From contig CAZWDL010000009.1 in NCBI GenBank assembly GCA_964632995.1, forward strand, positions 27,192 to 91,191: DNA of 64,000 bases, written 5' to 3'. Positions 47,933 through 56,483 of the stretch are shown here, one piece after another (within the stretch, counting starts at the first letter, position 1; each line of letters opens with the position of its first letter). The position numbers were made by a program, and so were the translations under genes. Below the pieces are notes generated by a model, which was given only the letters and a program-made list of their open reading frames with translations, was not told the origin of the DNA and ran no database searches. Source of the DNA: CAZWDL01 sp964632995 (lineage in GTDB: Bacteria; Bacteroidota; Bacteroidia; Chitinophagales; Saprospiraceae).

Positions 47933-48679
47933 CTATTGTCCTTTTCTCCGTCTGGCATACATTACCGTCGTCAGTACGGCTCCGTGATCCAGCGTGATTT
48001 CCCGTAGCCCGGGTATGCGGTGGTCCACTTTAAAGTCCTTCTCGTGCTGATCAATCTGGAAAAAGCAGGCAGGGGTGATGTAAAGGATCACATTTTGGCG
48101 TTGTACCGTTTTGTCGACGTGGTAATGGCCGCTAAAAATGTGTACCGGGTAGGGATGCTCGAATAGCAACTCTTGTATTTCCTCCCGGTTTTGCAAGGCG
48201 TATTTGCGGTCCATATGTGGCACATTGCTGAGAAAAGGTGGATGGTGCATAAACAGCATGGCCGGCTCATCTAATGCTTTTAGCTGTTCTTCCAGCCAAT
48301 TCAACTGCCGGGTGGAAACTTCCCCGGTCGTCGTATCCAGAAAGAGGAAGTCCTGATGAGCTATTTTTTTTTGATAAAACAGCTCGCCGCCTTGCAACTG
48401 TTTCTCCCGGTCAAACACCCGGGCCATCATAACGGGATCATCGTGGTTGCCCGAAAGCAGGTCGTAGGGGATGCCCAGCTCTTCCATCTGGTTGCGGACC
48501 CACACATAAACCTCTTCCTGCGGATCATCAAAGCATAGATCGCCCGACAGAACGACATGATCGGGCTGCAGCGAATGAGTCAGTTGCAACACCCTTTGGA
48601 AGTTACCCCGCACATCGGTATCAAAGGTTTCCACTCCTTCCCGGGCGATATGCAGATCGGTGATTTGTACAATTCTCAT
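47933..48679 (-). CDS. Calcineurin-like metallophosphoesterase (CpdA/Icc type)
   Basis: The 248-residue phosphoesterase has all five metal-site blocks: D8-x-H10 (TDLH), GDLC near 46, GNHDD near 77, HHPP at 145-148 and GHYH at 184-187. The order and length match 3',5'-cyclic nucleotide phosphodiesterases (Icc/CpdA), which use two metal ions. No signal peptide, so cytoplasmic. True substrate cannot be told from sequence; cAMP-type substrates are inferred from family. Confidence 0.85.
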   Translation of the reverse strand: MRIVQITDLHIAREGVETFDTDVRGNFQRVLQLTHSLQPDHVVLSGDLCFDDPQEEVYVWVRNQMEELGIPYDLLSGNHDDPVMMARVFDREKQLQGGELFYQKKIAHQDFLFLDTTTGEVSTRQLNWLEEQLKALDEPAMLFMHHPPFLSNVPHMDRKYALQNREEIQELLFEHPYPVHIFSGHYHVDKTVQRQNVILYITPACFFQIDQHEKDFKVDHRIPGLREITLDHGAVLTTVMYARRRKGQ

Positions 48680-48790
48680 AGTTGCTTATGGTCTTTCTCG
48701 TTTCAATATTAGCGGTGAGAACACAGTTTTAATTAAAACCGGCAGAATCTGTTGTTCTGGAACAACCGTTCTCTGCAAAATTTTCCCTTC

Positions 48791-50128
48791 TTACTGCAAC
48801 CCTGCTTTTTTATCCCGCCGTTTTTCGTATAACCAGTACAGCGGATTGCGTGACCGGCGTCGCAGCGTGCTATCCTGCACCCGGCTAGTCCAGTCGCTAA
48901 GCAAGCGCCGGTATTCCGACAGGGCGCGATGGGAGAAGGCGTCTAGCTCTTCGGCGCCGGCCCTTTCCCGGATCAGCCTGGCTTCCTCTTCCAGCAGAGC
49001 CTGTTGAAATTCCTGTCGTTCCTTTTCGATCAGCTCACGTCCTTTCCGGTAATTTTTGCCGATCCGGCGGTGCAGGTGTTCGGCCTGCCACCACATAGAA
49101 TCGTCCTCGCGGGAACCAGGCAGGTCCCAGTACTCTCCCATCAGGCTATCTCCTCCGAAAAAGAAAGGAAGATAGATCGACAGGCAGGGCATGGAAGCAC
49201 CGGTCATCCAGATGGTAGCGCGGCTGTTTTTACGTATAGCAGCGATCATGGAGCCGGTGGTTTGATTGGGGTTGGTCAGGCCGGTAGCATGCATGCATAC
49301 GGAGGCCGTTGTAGAACGGTGCGGCTCAAAGGGCTTCCGGAGCGTTTCGTGCGAAGATAAGATATCAATAAATTTTTCAACAGTCAATGCTCCTATTTCC
49401 TGTTTTAAGGCTTCGCCGGTTGTTCGCCGCCGTATACTGCAGGCACTCATCCGGGTCATAAACCATTCCGAATAAGCTTTTTGAAAATTGAAAGGTTCAT
49501 TATCCCGCAGCCAGCGCCGGCGGTAGGCATAGTCGACGGCATGTTCGCTGATGCGATCGTATTCCCGTCCGATGGTCAACCCGTTGGAGATACTGCAGAT
49601 CTGCCCGACTTTTCCGGCAACCCAGTGCCGTCCGGCAGTTTCCAGCAGCCAGGCAGCTTCCGGATCGCCAATGAGAAAACTGTTATGGTAAAAAAACTTC
49701 TTGTTTTTGTATCCGCCACAGGCATTCTGCCCGTATTCTTCCAGCAATTCGGTGATACAATACAAGGCTTCTTCCGAGGTACGGGAGCGCTCCAGCGCCA
49801 GCCGGAGCAGGTCCATCCCTGTCAAACCGGTATTGCGATGAGGCATTTTGATACGCGTAAACACAGCTTCGTTTCCGATCACAACACCGTGTTCGTTGGC
49901 GCCCATTTCGGCGCCCCACATGTGAAAAGGCCGGGACAGCAACACCTCATAGGTTTCTTCCACCTGAGGCACTTCTATATAGGTACACTTCAGTGCTTTC
50001 TCCTCGTGTCTTTGTGCGGGAATGCGTTGAATAGCTTGTGCCTCGTTGGGCTCCCGGTCGGAGTTCTTGCCAAACAGCAAATGAACGGAAGCCGTAGTGC
50101 CGGGAAGGGCGATGAGGGTGTCACACAT
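48791..50128 (-). CDS. Peptidase C69/secernin-like N-terminal-nucleophile hydrolase
   Basis: This 445-residue protein begins MCDTLIAL. In C69 dipeptidases and secernins the Cys2 becomes the N-terminal nucleophile after methionine removal. Other family landmarks are FGKNSDREPNEAQ (19-31), MWGAEMGANEHGVVIGNEAV (near 70-89) and GMDLLRLALERS (near 104). No signal peptide is seen, so it is cytoplasmic unlike some secreted C69 dipeptidases; the secernin subgroup fits better. Its upstream region is shared with a divergent gene and contains a hairpin. Confidence 0.8.
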   Translation of the reverse strand: MCDTLIALPGTTASVHLLFGKNSDREPNEAQAIQRIPAQRHEEKALKCTYIEVPQVEETYEVLLSRPFHMWGAEMGANEHGVVIGNEAVFTRIKMPHRNTGLTGMDLLRLALERSRTSEEALYCITELLEEYGQNACGGYKNKKFFYHNSFLIGDPEAAWLLETAGRHWVAGKVGQICSISNGLTIGREYDRISEHAVDYAYRRRWLRDNEPFNFQKAYSEWFMTRMSACSIRRRTTGEALKQEIGALTVEKFIDILSSHETLRKPFEPHRSTTASVCMHATGLTNPNQTTGSMIAAIRKNSRATIWMTGASMPCLSIYLPFFFGGDSLMGEYWDLPGSREDDSMWWQAEHLHRRIGKNYRKGRELIEKERQEFQQALLEEEARLIRERAGAEELDAFSHRALSEYRRLLSDWTSRVQDSTLRRRSRNPLYWLYEKRRDKKAGLQ

Positions 50129-50234
50129 AATTTCTGTACAGTTGTCCTTTTTGATAAAAAATCTTTCAAGAAATAAATCAACATTTCACTTTTCAAAGTC
50201 GTTTCCTTTCTAACTTGTTCAGCAACAAGAAAAC

Positions 50235-50285
50235 AGACCGGCCCTTTGTCTTTCCATACCTGTATGGAATACTTCCAACCGGTCT
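50235..50285. promoter_or_regulatory. Nested hairpin in a divergent promoter region
   Basis: The outer stem AGACCGG (50235-50241) pairs with CCGGTCT (50279-50285). Inside, TTCCATA (50252-50258) pairs with TATGGAA (50263-50269). It lies about 106 nt before the C69 gene start and 67 nt before the DUF2007 gene start. Because it precedes both genes it is more likely an operator or leader structure than a terminator. Confidence 0.4.
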
Positions 50286-50351
50286 TAGAGATAATTATCA
50301 AGTATTCTCCCGCAAATTTAATAACTTGGAGGAAGTAAATGACAATCCGCC

Positions 50352-50723
50352 ATGGAAAGACAGACCCTAGTTACCATCGCCAACTTCCCTTTTCACACTG
50401 ATCCGCGCCTGCCGTTGCTCACCGCCAGGCTGGACCACGAGGCTATCCCCTGCTCTACCGCTGACGAGATTACTATTAGTGCAGATCCGCTGCTCACTTC
50501 GGCTATCGGCGGTATCAAAGTAAAAGTCAGGGCCGCCGACGCCCAGCGCGCCTGGGAAATCTTTCAGGATATCGAACGCGAAACGGACCTGGTGCCCGAC
50601 TCTACAGATCGCGAATGGGAAGCAGAAAAATCAGCTGCCGAACGGCGTGCCTACCGGAATTTCTATATCGCTCTGATTATTGTACTTTCGATCTTCGCCC
50701 TGTTTTTGTGGTTCGGTCGTTGA
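50352..50723 (+). CDS. DUF2007-like protein with C-terminal membrane helix
   Basis: The product has 123 residues. The first ~75 residues resemble the DUF2007 (putative signal-transducing) domain: VTIANFPFHTDPRLPLLTARL and a GIKVKVRAADAQRAWEIFQ stretch, which make a ferredoxin-like fold. One membrane helix at about 103-119 (NFYIALIIVLSIFALFLWF) follows. Function unknown. Confidence 0.75.
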   Translation: MERQTLVTIANFPFHTDPRLPLLTARLDHEAIPCSTADEITISADPLLTSAIGGIKVKVRAADAQRAWEIFQDIERETDLVPDSTDREWEAEKSAAERRAYRNFYIALIIVLSIFALFLWFGR

Positions 50724-50774
50724 ACAGGAAAAAAATTGTGGGATTAAAGGCTGCTATGGCCTCCCCTCCGGTTT

Positions 50775-52127
50775 TCATAAGCTCATCACCTCCCTCGCCG
50801 CCCGTTCTCCCGATCGAATAGCGCCTTCAATATATCCATTCCACTCGGTAGCCGTTTCGGTTCCTGCCCAGTGAATGCGTCCACAAGCTTGGCGGATACT
50901 GTCGGTGAAGGAAGTCCAGGCGCCCGGCGCCATCAGGCCGGTGTAACACCCCCGGCTCCAGGGCTCATCGGCCCAGGATTTGTCAATATAGAACCTAGGC
51001 TGTGCTGCTTCCGGTCCGAAAAAATCAATGAGGGTATCGAGGATGTATCTCCGGCGATCCTGGGCTCCTGCCTGCAAGAGGCGACGAGCGCGATTGGCCA
51101 GGCAGAGCCCCATCAGCATTCCTTTGGAAGCATCGGGTGGAGAGTTGTCAAATACCGTTTGCAGCCAGTACCGGTCATCGGCAACAACCTGACCGCTAAG
51201 CCCCTTATCGCGCCACCAGGGACGTTCGTAAACGGCGTAGCATTTGATTGCCGTTCCCATGGGGATGCGCTGGGTTAGCTGGTCGCGGCGGGCGGATAAG
51301 GCCGGTTGATAATTCAGGCGGGCCGCCAGCACCGGCGGAAGGGCTACGATCACGCGGCCGGCCTGATAACGGAAACCCTCGCCGCTCACCTCTACCCCGG
51401 TATCAGACTGCGTTACCTGACGGACGGGATGTTCCAACTCAACCACCTCCCGAAAACAGCCGGCCAGCCGCTCGGCCAGTTGCTGAGCGCCGCCGGTCAG
51501 GCGATATTGTTGCGCCCCTCCTTCAATATTGAGCAAGGCACTCAGGCTTCCTCCGGATTTAATGTAAAACAACGTGTGTAAAAGGGACAGCTCAGATGGC
51601 GGGGCGGCAAAGACGGTCTCCAGGCCTGCCTCGAGCACCTGCCGGGCGTTGCCAAAGCGAACGTTGCGGTCGAGAAAGCCGGCCAGGGTAGTGCCGTCCC
51701 AGGTCCGCGCTTTCGGTGTTTTCCAGGGCGCAGCCAGATCTATGTCAGTGGCCATCCGTTCGAGCCGCTTGATGACGAAATCGATATTGAGTAGCGCTAA
51801 AGGGTTCAAACGGGGAATGAGCCCGGTGTAGGAGCGAACCCTTCCACTGGTGGCCAGCAGATTTTTCCCTTGATTATAGGTTTTAAACAATTCCACATTC
51901 AGCTCTTCGCATAGCGAATAAACTTTATCCTGGGTAGGACCTATCCACTGTCCGCCCAGATCGACATAGGTATCGTCATCAATGTGATGGGTATGCACCC
52001 GCCCGCCTACGCGATCGCGGGCTTCCAGAATTTTGAATCTTTTCCCGGATTTATGAAGGGTACGCGCAGCGTATAGCCCCGCAAATCCAGCACCGACGAT
52101 AATGCAATCGAGGGGGTCGTCCTGCAT
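50775..52127 (-). CDS. Flavin-containing monoamine oxidase-family protein
   Basis: The 450-residue FAD enzyme begins with a dinucleotide-binding motif DCIIVGAGFAGLYAARTL (7-24), then ILEARDRVGGRVHTH and DLGGQWIGPTQDKVY. The C-terminal FAD segment GTETATEWNGYIEGAIRSGERAA completes the amine-oxidase fold. Family members deaminate amines such as putrescine or tyramine; this one's substrate is unknown. No membrane anchor or signal peptide is visible. Confidence 0.85.
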   Translation of the reverse strand: MQDDPLDCIIVGAGFAGLYAARTLHKSGKRFKILEARDRVGGRVHTHHIDDDTYVDLGGQWIGPTQDKVYSLCEELNVELFKTYNQGKNLLATSGRVRSYTGLIPRLNPLALLNIDFVIKRLERMATDIDLAAPWKTPKARTWDGTTLAGFLDRNVRFGNARQVLEAGLETVFAAPPSELSLLHTLFYIKSGGSLSALLNIEGGAQQYRLTGGAQQLAERLAGCFREVVELEHPVRQVTQSDTGVEVSGEGFRYQAGRVIVALPPVLAARLNYQPALSARRDQLTQRIPMGTAIKCYAVYERPWWRDKGLSGQVVADDRYWLQTVFDNSPPDASKGMLMGLCLANRARRLLQAGAQDRRRYILDTLIDFFGPEAAQPRFYIDKSWADEPWSRGCYTGLMAPGAWTSFTDSIRQACGRIHWAGTETATEWNGYIEGAIRSGERAAREVMSL

Positions 52128-52157
52128 GGCGTTTTTGTTGTTTATTTGTAGGGCAAT

Positions 52158-53339
52158 CTATTCCGGCTTCTTCCCCGATCCCTTGATATTTACCAGTCGT
52201 TGCAGTAGATCGAACCAGAAAGGTGCTCCCGTAGTAATGGCCAATGCGGTCACCGTCCAGCCCAGTATTTTGAGCATCCAATCCTGGAAATCGAAGACTG
52301 CAGGGTTGACCTGGCTCCAGCCGAGGCCAAGCGGCGATTCAGCGCTTTTCAACTCTTTGAGAATCATTTGCTGAATTTCCCTCACCGTTTCCGGGTCGGT
52401 AATCTGCCCTTCTTCGCGTTCACTGGGCGTCAACCAGCGCTGAACTATGGCTTTTACGGAAGTGGTATCGGCCACAGCATTGGTATCATAATTCAGTGGT
52501 TCAGCAGGCTGGTAAGGTTGTGGGGGCGGCCGGTCGAAAGTGTCGCCTGGCGAATAAGGTTGTATCTGATTATCCGGAGCGGGTTGATTCGTTCCGCCCT
52601 CCGGCTGATAAGGCTGAATTTCCTGAGGTGCAGACGGCTGCCCCCGGTACTCGTAGGGTTGATTGCCGGGTGTATAAGCGGGTGTCCCGGAAGAAGATGC
52701 TGTTTCGCCGGAAGAGGCGGGACCATAACGTTGCACAAAGGAATCGGCCAACCCGACGACCTGATTGAGCTTTTCGGGATCCGACTCCAGCCGTTCGTAG
52801 ATGCTCAGCACATCAGCATTGAATATAATGGCAATGGCGAAGCCCAAGTAAAGCAGGATGCGTTGAGTACTGCGTTTATACCAACCTGAGGCGCGATCCA
52901 TGATGCTGTTGTACCAGATCTGGACGTTTTGCTGAAAAGCCGTCAAATCACCCTTGGAGTCCCGGTACAACTGACGCAGAACATTTTTCAGATCCACGTC
53001 CGGAATCTGCTCGATCTGTTCTTCCAGTTTTTCCAGCGGTTCACCTTTCAGGACGACGGCAAAAAGGATGGACCGAAACGTTGTATCTTCCATATAGGAA
53101 GGCTCACTCCCCCTTTTGGTGGGATTGGCAGATAACTGTCGAAACAAAGAATTTTCGAGAAAGTCGTTGTACACCGATTCATGTACATCGGAGGAAGCCA
53201 GCATATTGCGCAGGGCTTTCTTCAGGTTTTTGCCCCGCAATCCCATAAAAGAAGCCAATAGCTCCATGACGGAAGTCGCCAGCAGGCTCAGGAGCAGCAT
53301 GACGAAAATGATACCGATGACAACTTTGAGTAGAACCAC
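52158..53339 (-). CDS. Membrane protein with Pro/Gln/Tyr-rich linker, unrecognised
   Basis: I do not recognise this 393-residue protein as a named family. The N-terminus is a membrane helix (about 3-25). A soluble helical part follows, with a membrane segment at about 161-180 (RILLYLGFAIAIIFNADVLS). From about 215 to 285 there is a low-complexity linker rich in YQP, QPY and PG motifs, then a soluble stretch and a final hydrophobic helix near 362-378. The start is GTG at 53339, directly before the N-terminal helix. It precedes the amine oxidase by 30 nt and lies 42 nt after the S9 peptidase on the same strand. Confidence 0.65.
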   Translation of the reverse strand: MVLLKVVIGIIFVMLLLSLLATSVMELLASFMGLRGKNLKKALRNMLASSDVHESVYNDFLENSLFRQLSANPTKRGSEPSYMEDTTFRSILFAVVLKGEPLEKLEEQIEQIPDVDLKNVLRQLYRDSKGDLTAFQQNVQIWYNSIMDRASGWYKRSTQRILLYLGFAIAIIFNADVLSIYERLESDPEKLNQVVGLADSFVQRYGPASSGETASSSGTPAYTPGNQPYEYRGQPSAPQEIQPYQPEGGTNQPAPDNQIQPYSPGDTFDRPPPQPYQPAEPLNYDTNAVADTTSVKAIVQRWLTPSEREEGQITDPETVREIQQMILKELKSAESPLGLGWSQVNPAVFDFQDWMLKILGWTVTALAITTGAPFWFDLLQRLVNIKGSGKKPE

Positions 53340-53381
53340 GGAAGCAATTTTTTCTAGCTTAGGAAAGATAATAATTTCTAC

Positions 53382-55763
53382 CTACTTTTCTTCTTGCAAA
53401 GTTTCCTGAAAAAGTTTAAATATCCGTTTATACTCATCCGTCCAACTGCTAGGCCCCACAAATCCATGGCCTTCCACCGGAAAAACAGCAAATTCCCAAT
53501 TGTCCTTCCCCAGCTCGATGAGCCGTTGCGACAGGCGGACTACGTCCTGAAACTGCACATTGGTATCGACCATGCCATGCAGAATGACCAGATTCCCCTG
53601 CAGCCCTTCGGCAAAATTGATAGGCGAGCTTCGCTGGTAGGCGATGCTGTCCTCCACCGGTGTATTGAGAATATTGGCGGTATAGGGATGGTTGTAATGC
53701 GCCCAGTCGGTCACCGAGCGCAGGGCGGCGCCGGCGCGGAAGGTCTCCGGTGCATTGAACAGGGCCATGAGAGTAATGAAGCCGCCATAAGAACCTCCAT
53801 AGATGCCGATGCGACCGGGATCAATGCTGTATTCCTCGACCAGATAAGCGGCGCCGTCAACCTGGTCGGACAAATCTTTACCGCCCATGTGCCGGTAGAT
53901 GCCTGTACGCCAGTCGCGCCCGTAGCCGTCGCTGCCGCGGTAGTCGATATCGAGTACAGTATAGCCGTTGTCGACCAGCATATTGTGGAACATGTACTCG
54001 CGGTAGTAGCTGCTCCACCAGCGGTGGACGTTTTGCAGGTAGCCGGCGCCGTGTACAAAGATGACGGCCGGCCCGCCGGGTTGAGCGTTTTCCGGGCGGT
54101 ACAGGCGTGCCGGCACTTTGGCGTCATCTTCCGCTTCGAAGTAGATTATTTCCGGTTCGCGCCACTCGTAGGCCTCGAAATCTTCCGTTGTGGAGTTCGT
54201 CAAGCGCTGCATTTCGGCGCCGGTCCGGTTTTCCATGACGTAAAGCTCCCAGGGTTGATTACTGTAGGAGTAGCGGATAGCCAGATGGCTTTCATCGGGA
54301 GAGAGCGTCACCTCGTGGTTCCCGGGCCGGGTAGTGATTCTTTCCAGTTCGCCTCCGTCCACCGGCAGGCGATAGAAATGTTGTTCGTGCGGACTTTCTC
54401 TATTCGTCGTTAGGTAGAAATAATTTTTGTCTTTCGACAAAATGGTTTCGCGGACTTCCCAATCGCCGCTCGTGAGGGCTTTCTTTTTGCCGGTAGGCAC
54501 ATGGAGCGTATAAAGATGGGAATAGCCCGTCTCCTCTGACTGAAAATAGATGGTTTCGTTGTCGGCCAGCCAGCCGATCGTTCCCGCGGAGAAGTTCCAG
54601 CCCGAGATGCCGGGACCGCCGACCCAGGCCTCGTCGCGCTGACGGTCGAGCAGTTTCAGTTCTCCGGTAGGCAGGTTGACCTGCATAATCCAGCGGTCTT
54701 TGTTATCCATAGAGCGAATGACTATAACTACCTGGCCATCTTCTGAAAAGAAAGGGCCGTGAGTAATGACCGCCCGGGGTTTGTCGTATTTTTCCTGATA
54801 TTCGGTAGTATCTTTGTGATATTCCTCCAGAAAAACCGGCTTGTCAAAGATGCCGGGAATCTGCTCTGTATCCAAAGTATAAAAGGTATCCCGGTCTATA
54901 TCGAATATACCAAGCTCGTATTCGTCTTCCGGACTGCCCACCTTGGGACGTGCGTTACGGTTATCGACATAGCCCTCCTCGTTGACCCAATAAGGCACTT
55001 CTGTATTTTTGGCATCCGAGCGGCTGATAAAACGGCAGGTGACAAAGTTGAGATCCGGACTGGCCTGCAGGTTGCTCAGGCGTTTGTCGCCGTAGTGGAC
55101 CGCTTTCGGCATGTCGAGTTCCAGGCTGTCCTGTCTCTGCTCCCGCAGTTCGGAGGCGGTCTCCCGTTCGCGCAACACCTCAAAGAGTTCCATCTGTTGC
55201 TCCTTCAGCCATTGCCGGTAGGTTGGCAGGCTGCGCTCGGAACGTTCGGTTCCTTCCTTAAAATTACTCAGCTGGCGGGTGGCGCCGCTGCGTTGATCCC
55301 AGACGTAAAGATTATTTGCTCTTTCGAAAATGATCAAATTTTCGTCGTCGGCAAAAACCGGATTAGATTCCCGGTCTACGGTATGCGTAAGCCGGTTTTG
55401 CTCTCCACTTTGCAGGTCGAGCAGAAACAGGTCACCGCCTTTTGTATAGAGCATTTGTGTGTGATCATCATTATAATCTCCGGGAGAGGTGGGCAATAAC
55501 CTTTGTTCTTCGAGCTCCACTTTTTCAGGCTCCCCGTCTGTCAACCCTACCCGGTATAAGCTGCGCAGCGTGTCCTGTTCCGGGTTCCAGCTAAAGTAAA
55601 CGGTTTCATTATCCTGGCCCCAGAAGATATTTTCCGGAAGATAACCGACGAACCTTTCGCCCTGCATGATTTGAGGGATTGTCAGTTCGGAAGTATTGGA
55701 AACAGGCTGAGCAAAGGCTGCTACCGTGCAAAAGATGCAGTAAAAGAAAAGGAGGTTCTTCAT
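53382..55763 (-). CDS. Secreted S9 family prolyl oligopeptidase/DPP4-like peptidase
   Basis: The product has 793 residues from ATG 55763, with a signal peptide of about 19 residues (ending AAFAQ). A long beta-propeller region covers about 30-530 and the alpha/beta-hydrolase domain the rest. The catalytic triad is intact: Ser658 in GGSYGG, Asp733 in MVDTNVQ and His766 in EGHGF. These enzymes cleave after proline or alanine in peptides, probably in the periplasm. An in-frame GTG three codons upstream is less likely as the start. It ends with KLFQETLQEEK, without a T9SS tail. Confidence 0.9.
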   Translation of the reverse strand: MKNLLFFYCIFCTVAAFAQPVSNTSELTIPQIMQGERFVGYLPENIFWGQDNETVYFSWNPEQDTLRSLYRVGLTDGEPEKVELEEQRLLPTSPGDYNDDHTQMLYTKGGDLFLLDLQSGEQNRLTHTVDRESNPVFADDENLIIFERANNLYVWDQRSGATRQLSNFKEGTERSERSLPTYRQWLKEQQMELFEVLRERETASELREQRQDSLELDMPKAVHYGDKRLSNLQASPDLNFVTCRFISRSDAKNTEVPYWVNEEGYVDNRNARPKVGSPEDEYELGIFDIDRDTFYTLDTEQIPGIFDKPVFLEEYHKDTTEYQEKYDKPRAVITHGPFFSEDGQVVIVIRSMDNKDRWIMQVNLPTGELKLLDRQRDEAWVGGPGISGWNFSAGTIGWLADNETIYFQSEETGYSHLYTLHVPTGKKKALTSGDWEVRETILSKDKNYFYLTTNRESPHEQHFYRLPVDGGELERITTRPGNHEVTLSPDESHLAIRYSYSNQPWELYVMENRTGAEMQRLTNSTTEDFEAYEWREPEIIYFEAEDDAKVPARLYRPENAQPGGPAVIFVHGAGYLQNVHRWWSSYYREYMFHNMLVDNGYTVLDIDYRGSDGYGRDWRTGIYRHMGGKDLSDQVDGAAYLVEEYSIDPGRIGIYGGSYGGFITLMALFNAPETFRAGAALRSVTDWAHYNHPYTANILNTPVEDSIAYQRSSPINFAEGLQGNLVILHGMVDTNVQFQDVVRLSQRLIELGKDNWEFAVFPVEGHGFVGPSSWTDEYKRIFKLFQETLQEEK

Positions 55764-55898
55764 GATTTTCACGCCTTGTTTTTTTTAACAACGGCGTAAA
55801 AATAAAAGAAAATTGGAATGTCATTATTTTCAAACTTCTGATGACAAGCATATACGACAAAAAATCAGTGTGTTTACTCCAAAAACAGGGGAATCCGC

Positions 55899-56291
55899 TT
55901 ATCCTCCTCGCTTTGTAGTAATTATAATCACCCCATTCTCGGCCTGCTTCCCGTACAGCGCCAAACGGTCCGGTGATTTAAGTACTTCCACAGAAGCGAT
56001 ATCATTCACGCTGACGGCGGAAGCAGCTGCTTCGTAAGAGCGTCCTACGCGCACCCCATCTACGACGAACAGCGGCGGACCGGCCCCTCTTATCGTGACC
56101 CGGTTGCCAACGACCTGCACGCCCGGCAAGCGGACCAGGAAGTCTTTTAGAGAAGTAGGATTTTCAATAACCTGGACGCTATGATTTTGCCCGTCGCCGA
56201 TAGGTTCCCCCTGGCCTTCCTTAGTGCTGCCACAAGACGTCAGCAGGAAAAATAGAAGAAAAGATAGCCCGATATTCAAATAGGTTTTCAT
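55899..56291 (-). CDS. Orphan lipoprotein with a TonB-receptor plug domain
   Basis: The 130-residue protein has a lipoprotein signal peptide with lipobox LLTSC (Cys about 20). The rest is a plug domain: FLVRLPGVQVVGNRVTIRGAGPPLFVVDGVRVG, then the SVEVLKSPDRLALYGKQAENGVIIITTKRGG end of SusC/TonB-receptor plugs. No beta barrel follows; the gene ends at the plug. Small plug-only lipoproteins occur in Bacteroidota, but their job is not settled. It is divergent from the GH20 gene. Confidence 0.75.
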   Translation of the reverse strand: MKTYLNIGLSFLLFFLLTSCGSTKEGQGEPIGDGQNHSVQVIENPTSLKDFLVRLPGVQVVGNRVTIRGAGPPLFVVDGVRVGRSYEAAASAVSVNDIASVEVLKSPDRLALYGKQAENGVIIITTKRGG

Positions 56292-56483
56292 AACTTTTTC
56301 ATTTAAATTGTTTTTTATTTAAAACCGTCCCGATGTTCAGGTTCAAGTTTTGACGGCTTTACACTTAAAATAATAAGTTTCACCCCCAGACACGGTTGCC
56401 GTTATCTTGCACCCCCACTTACCCCGAAAAGGCCAGGTAATTATTACATTGAACCATCAAACTTTTAATATTCACATCCGCTT

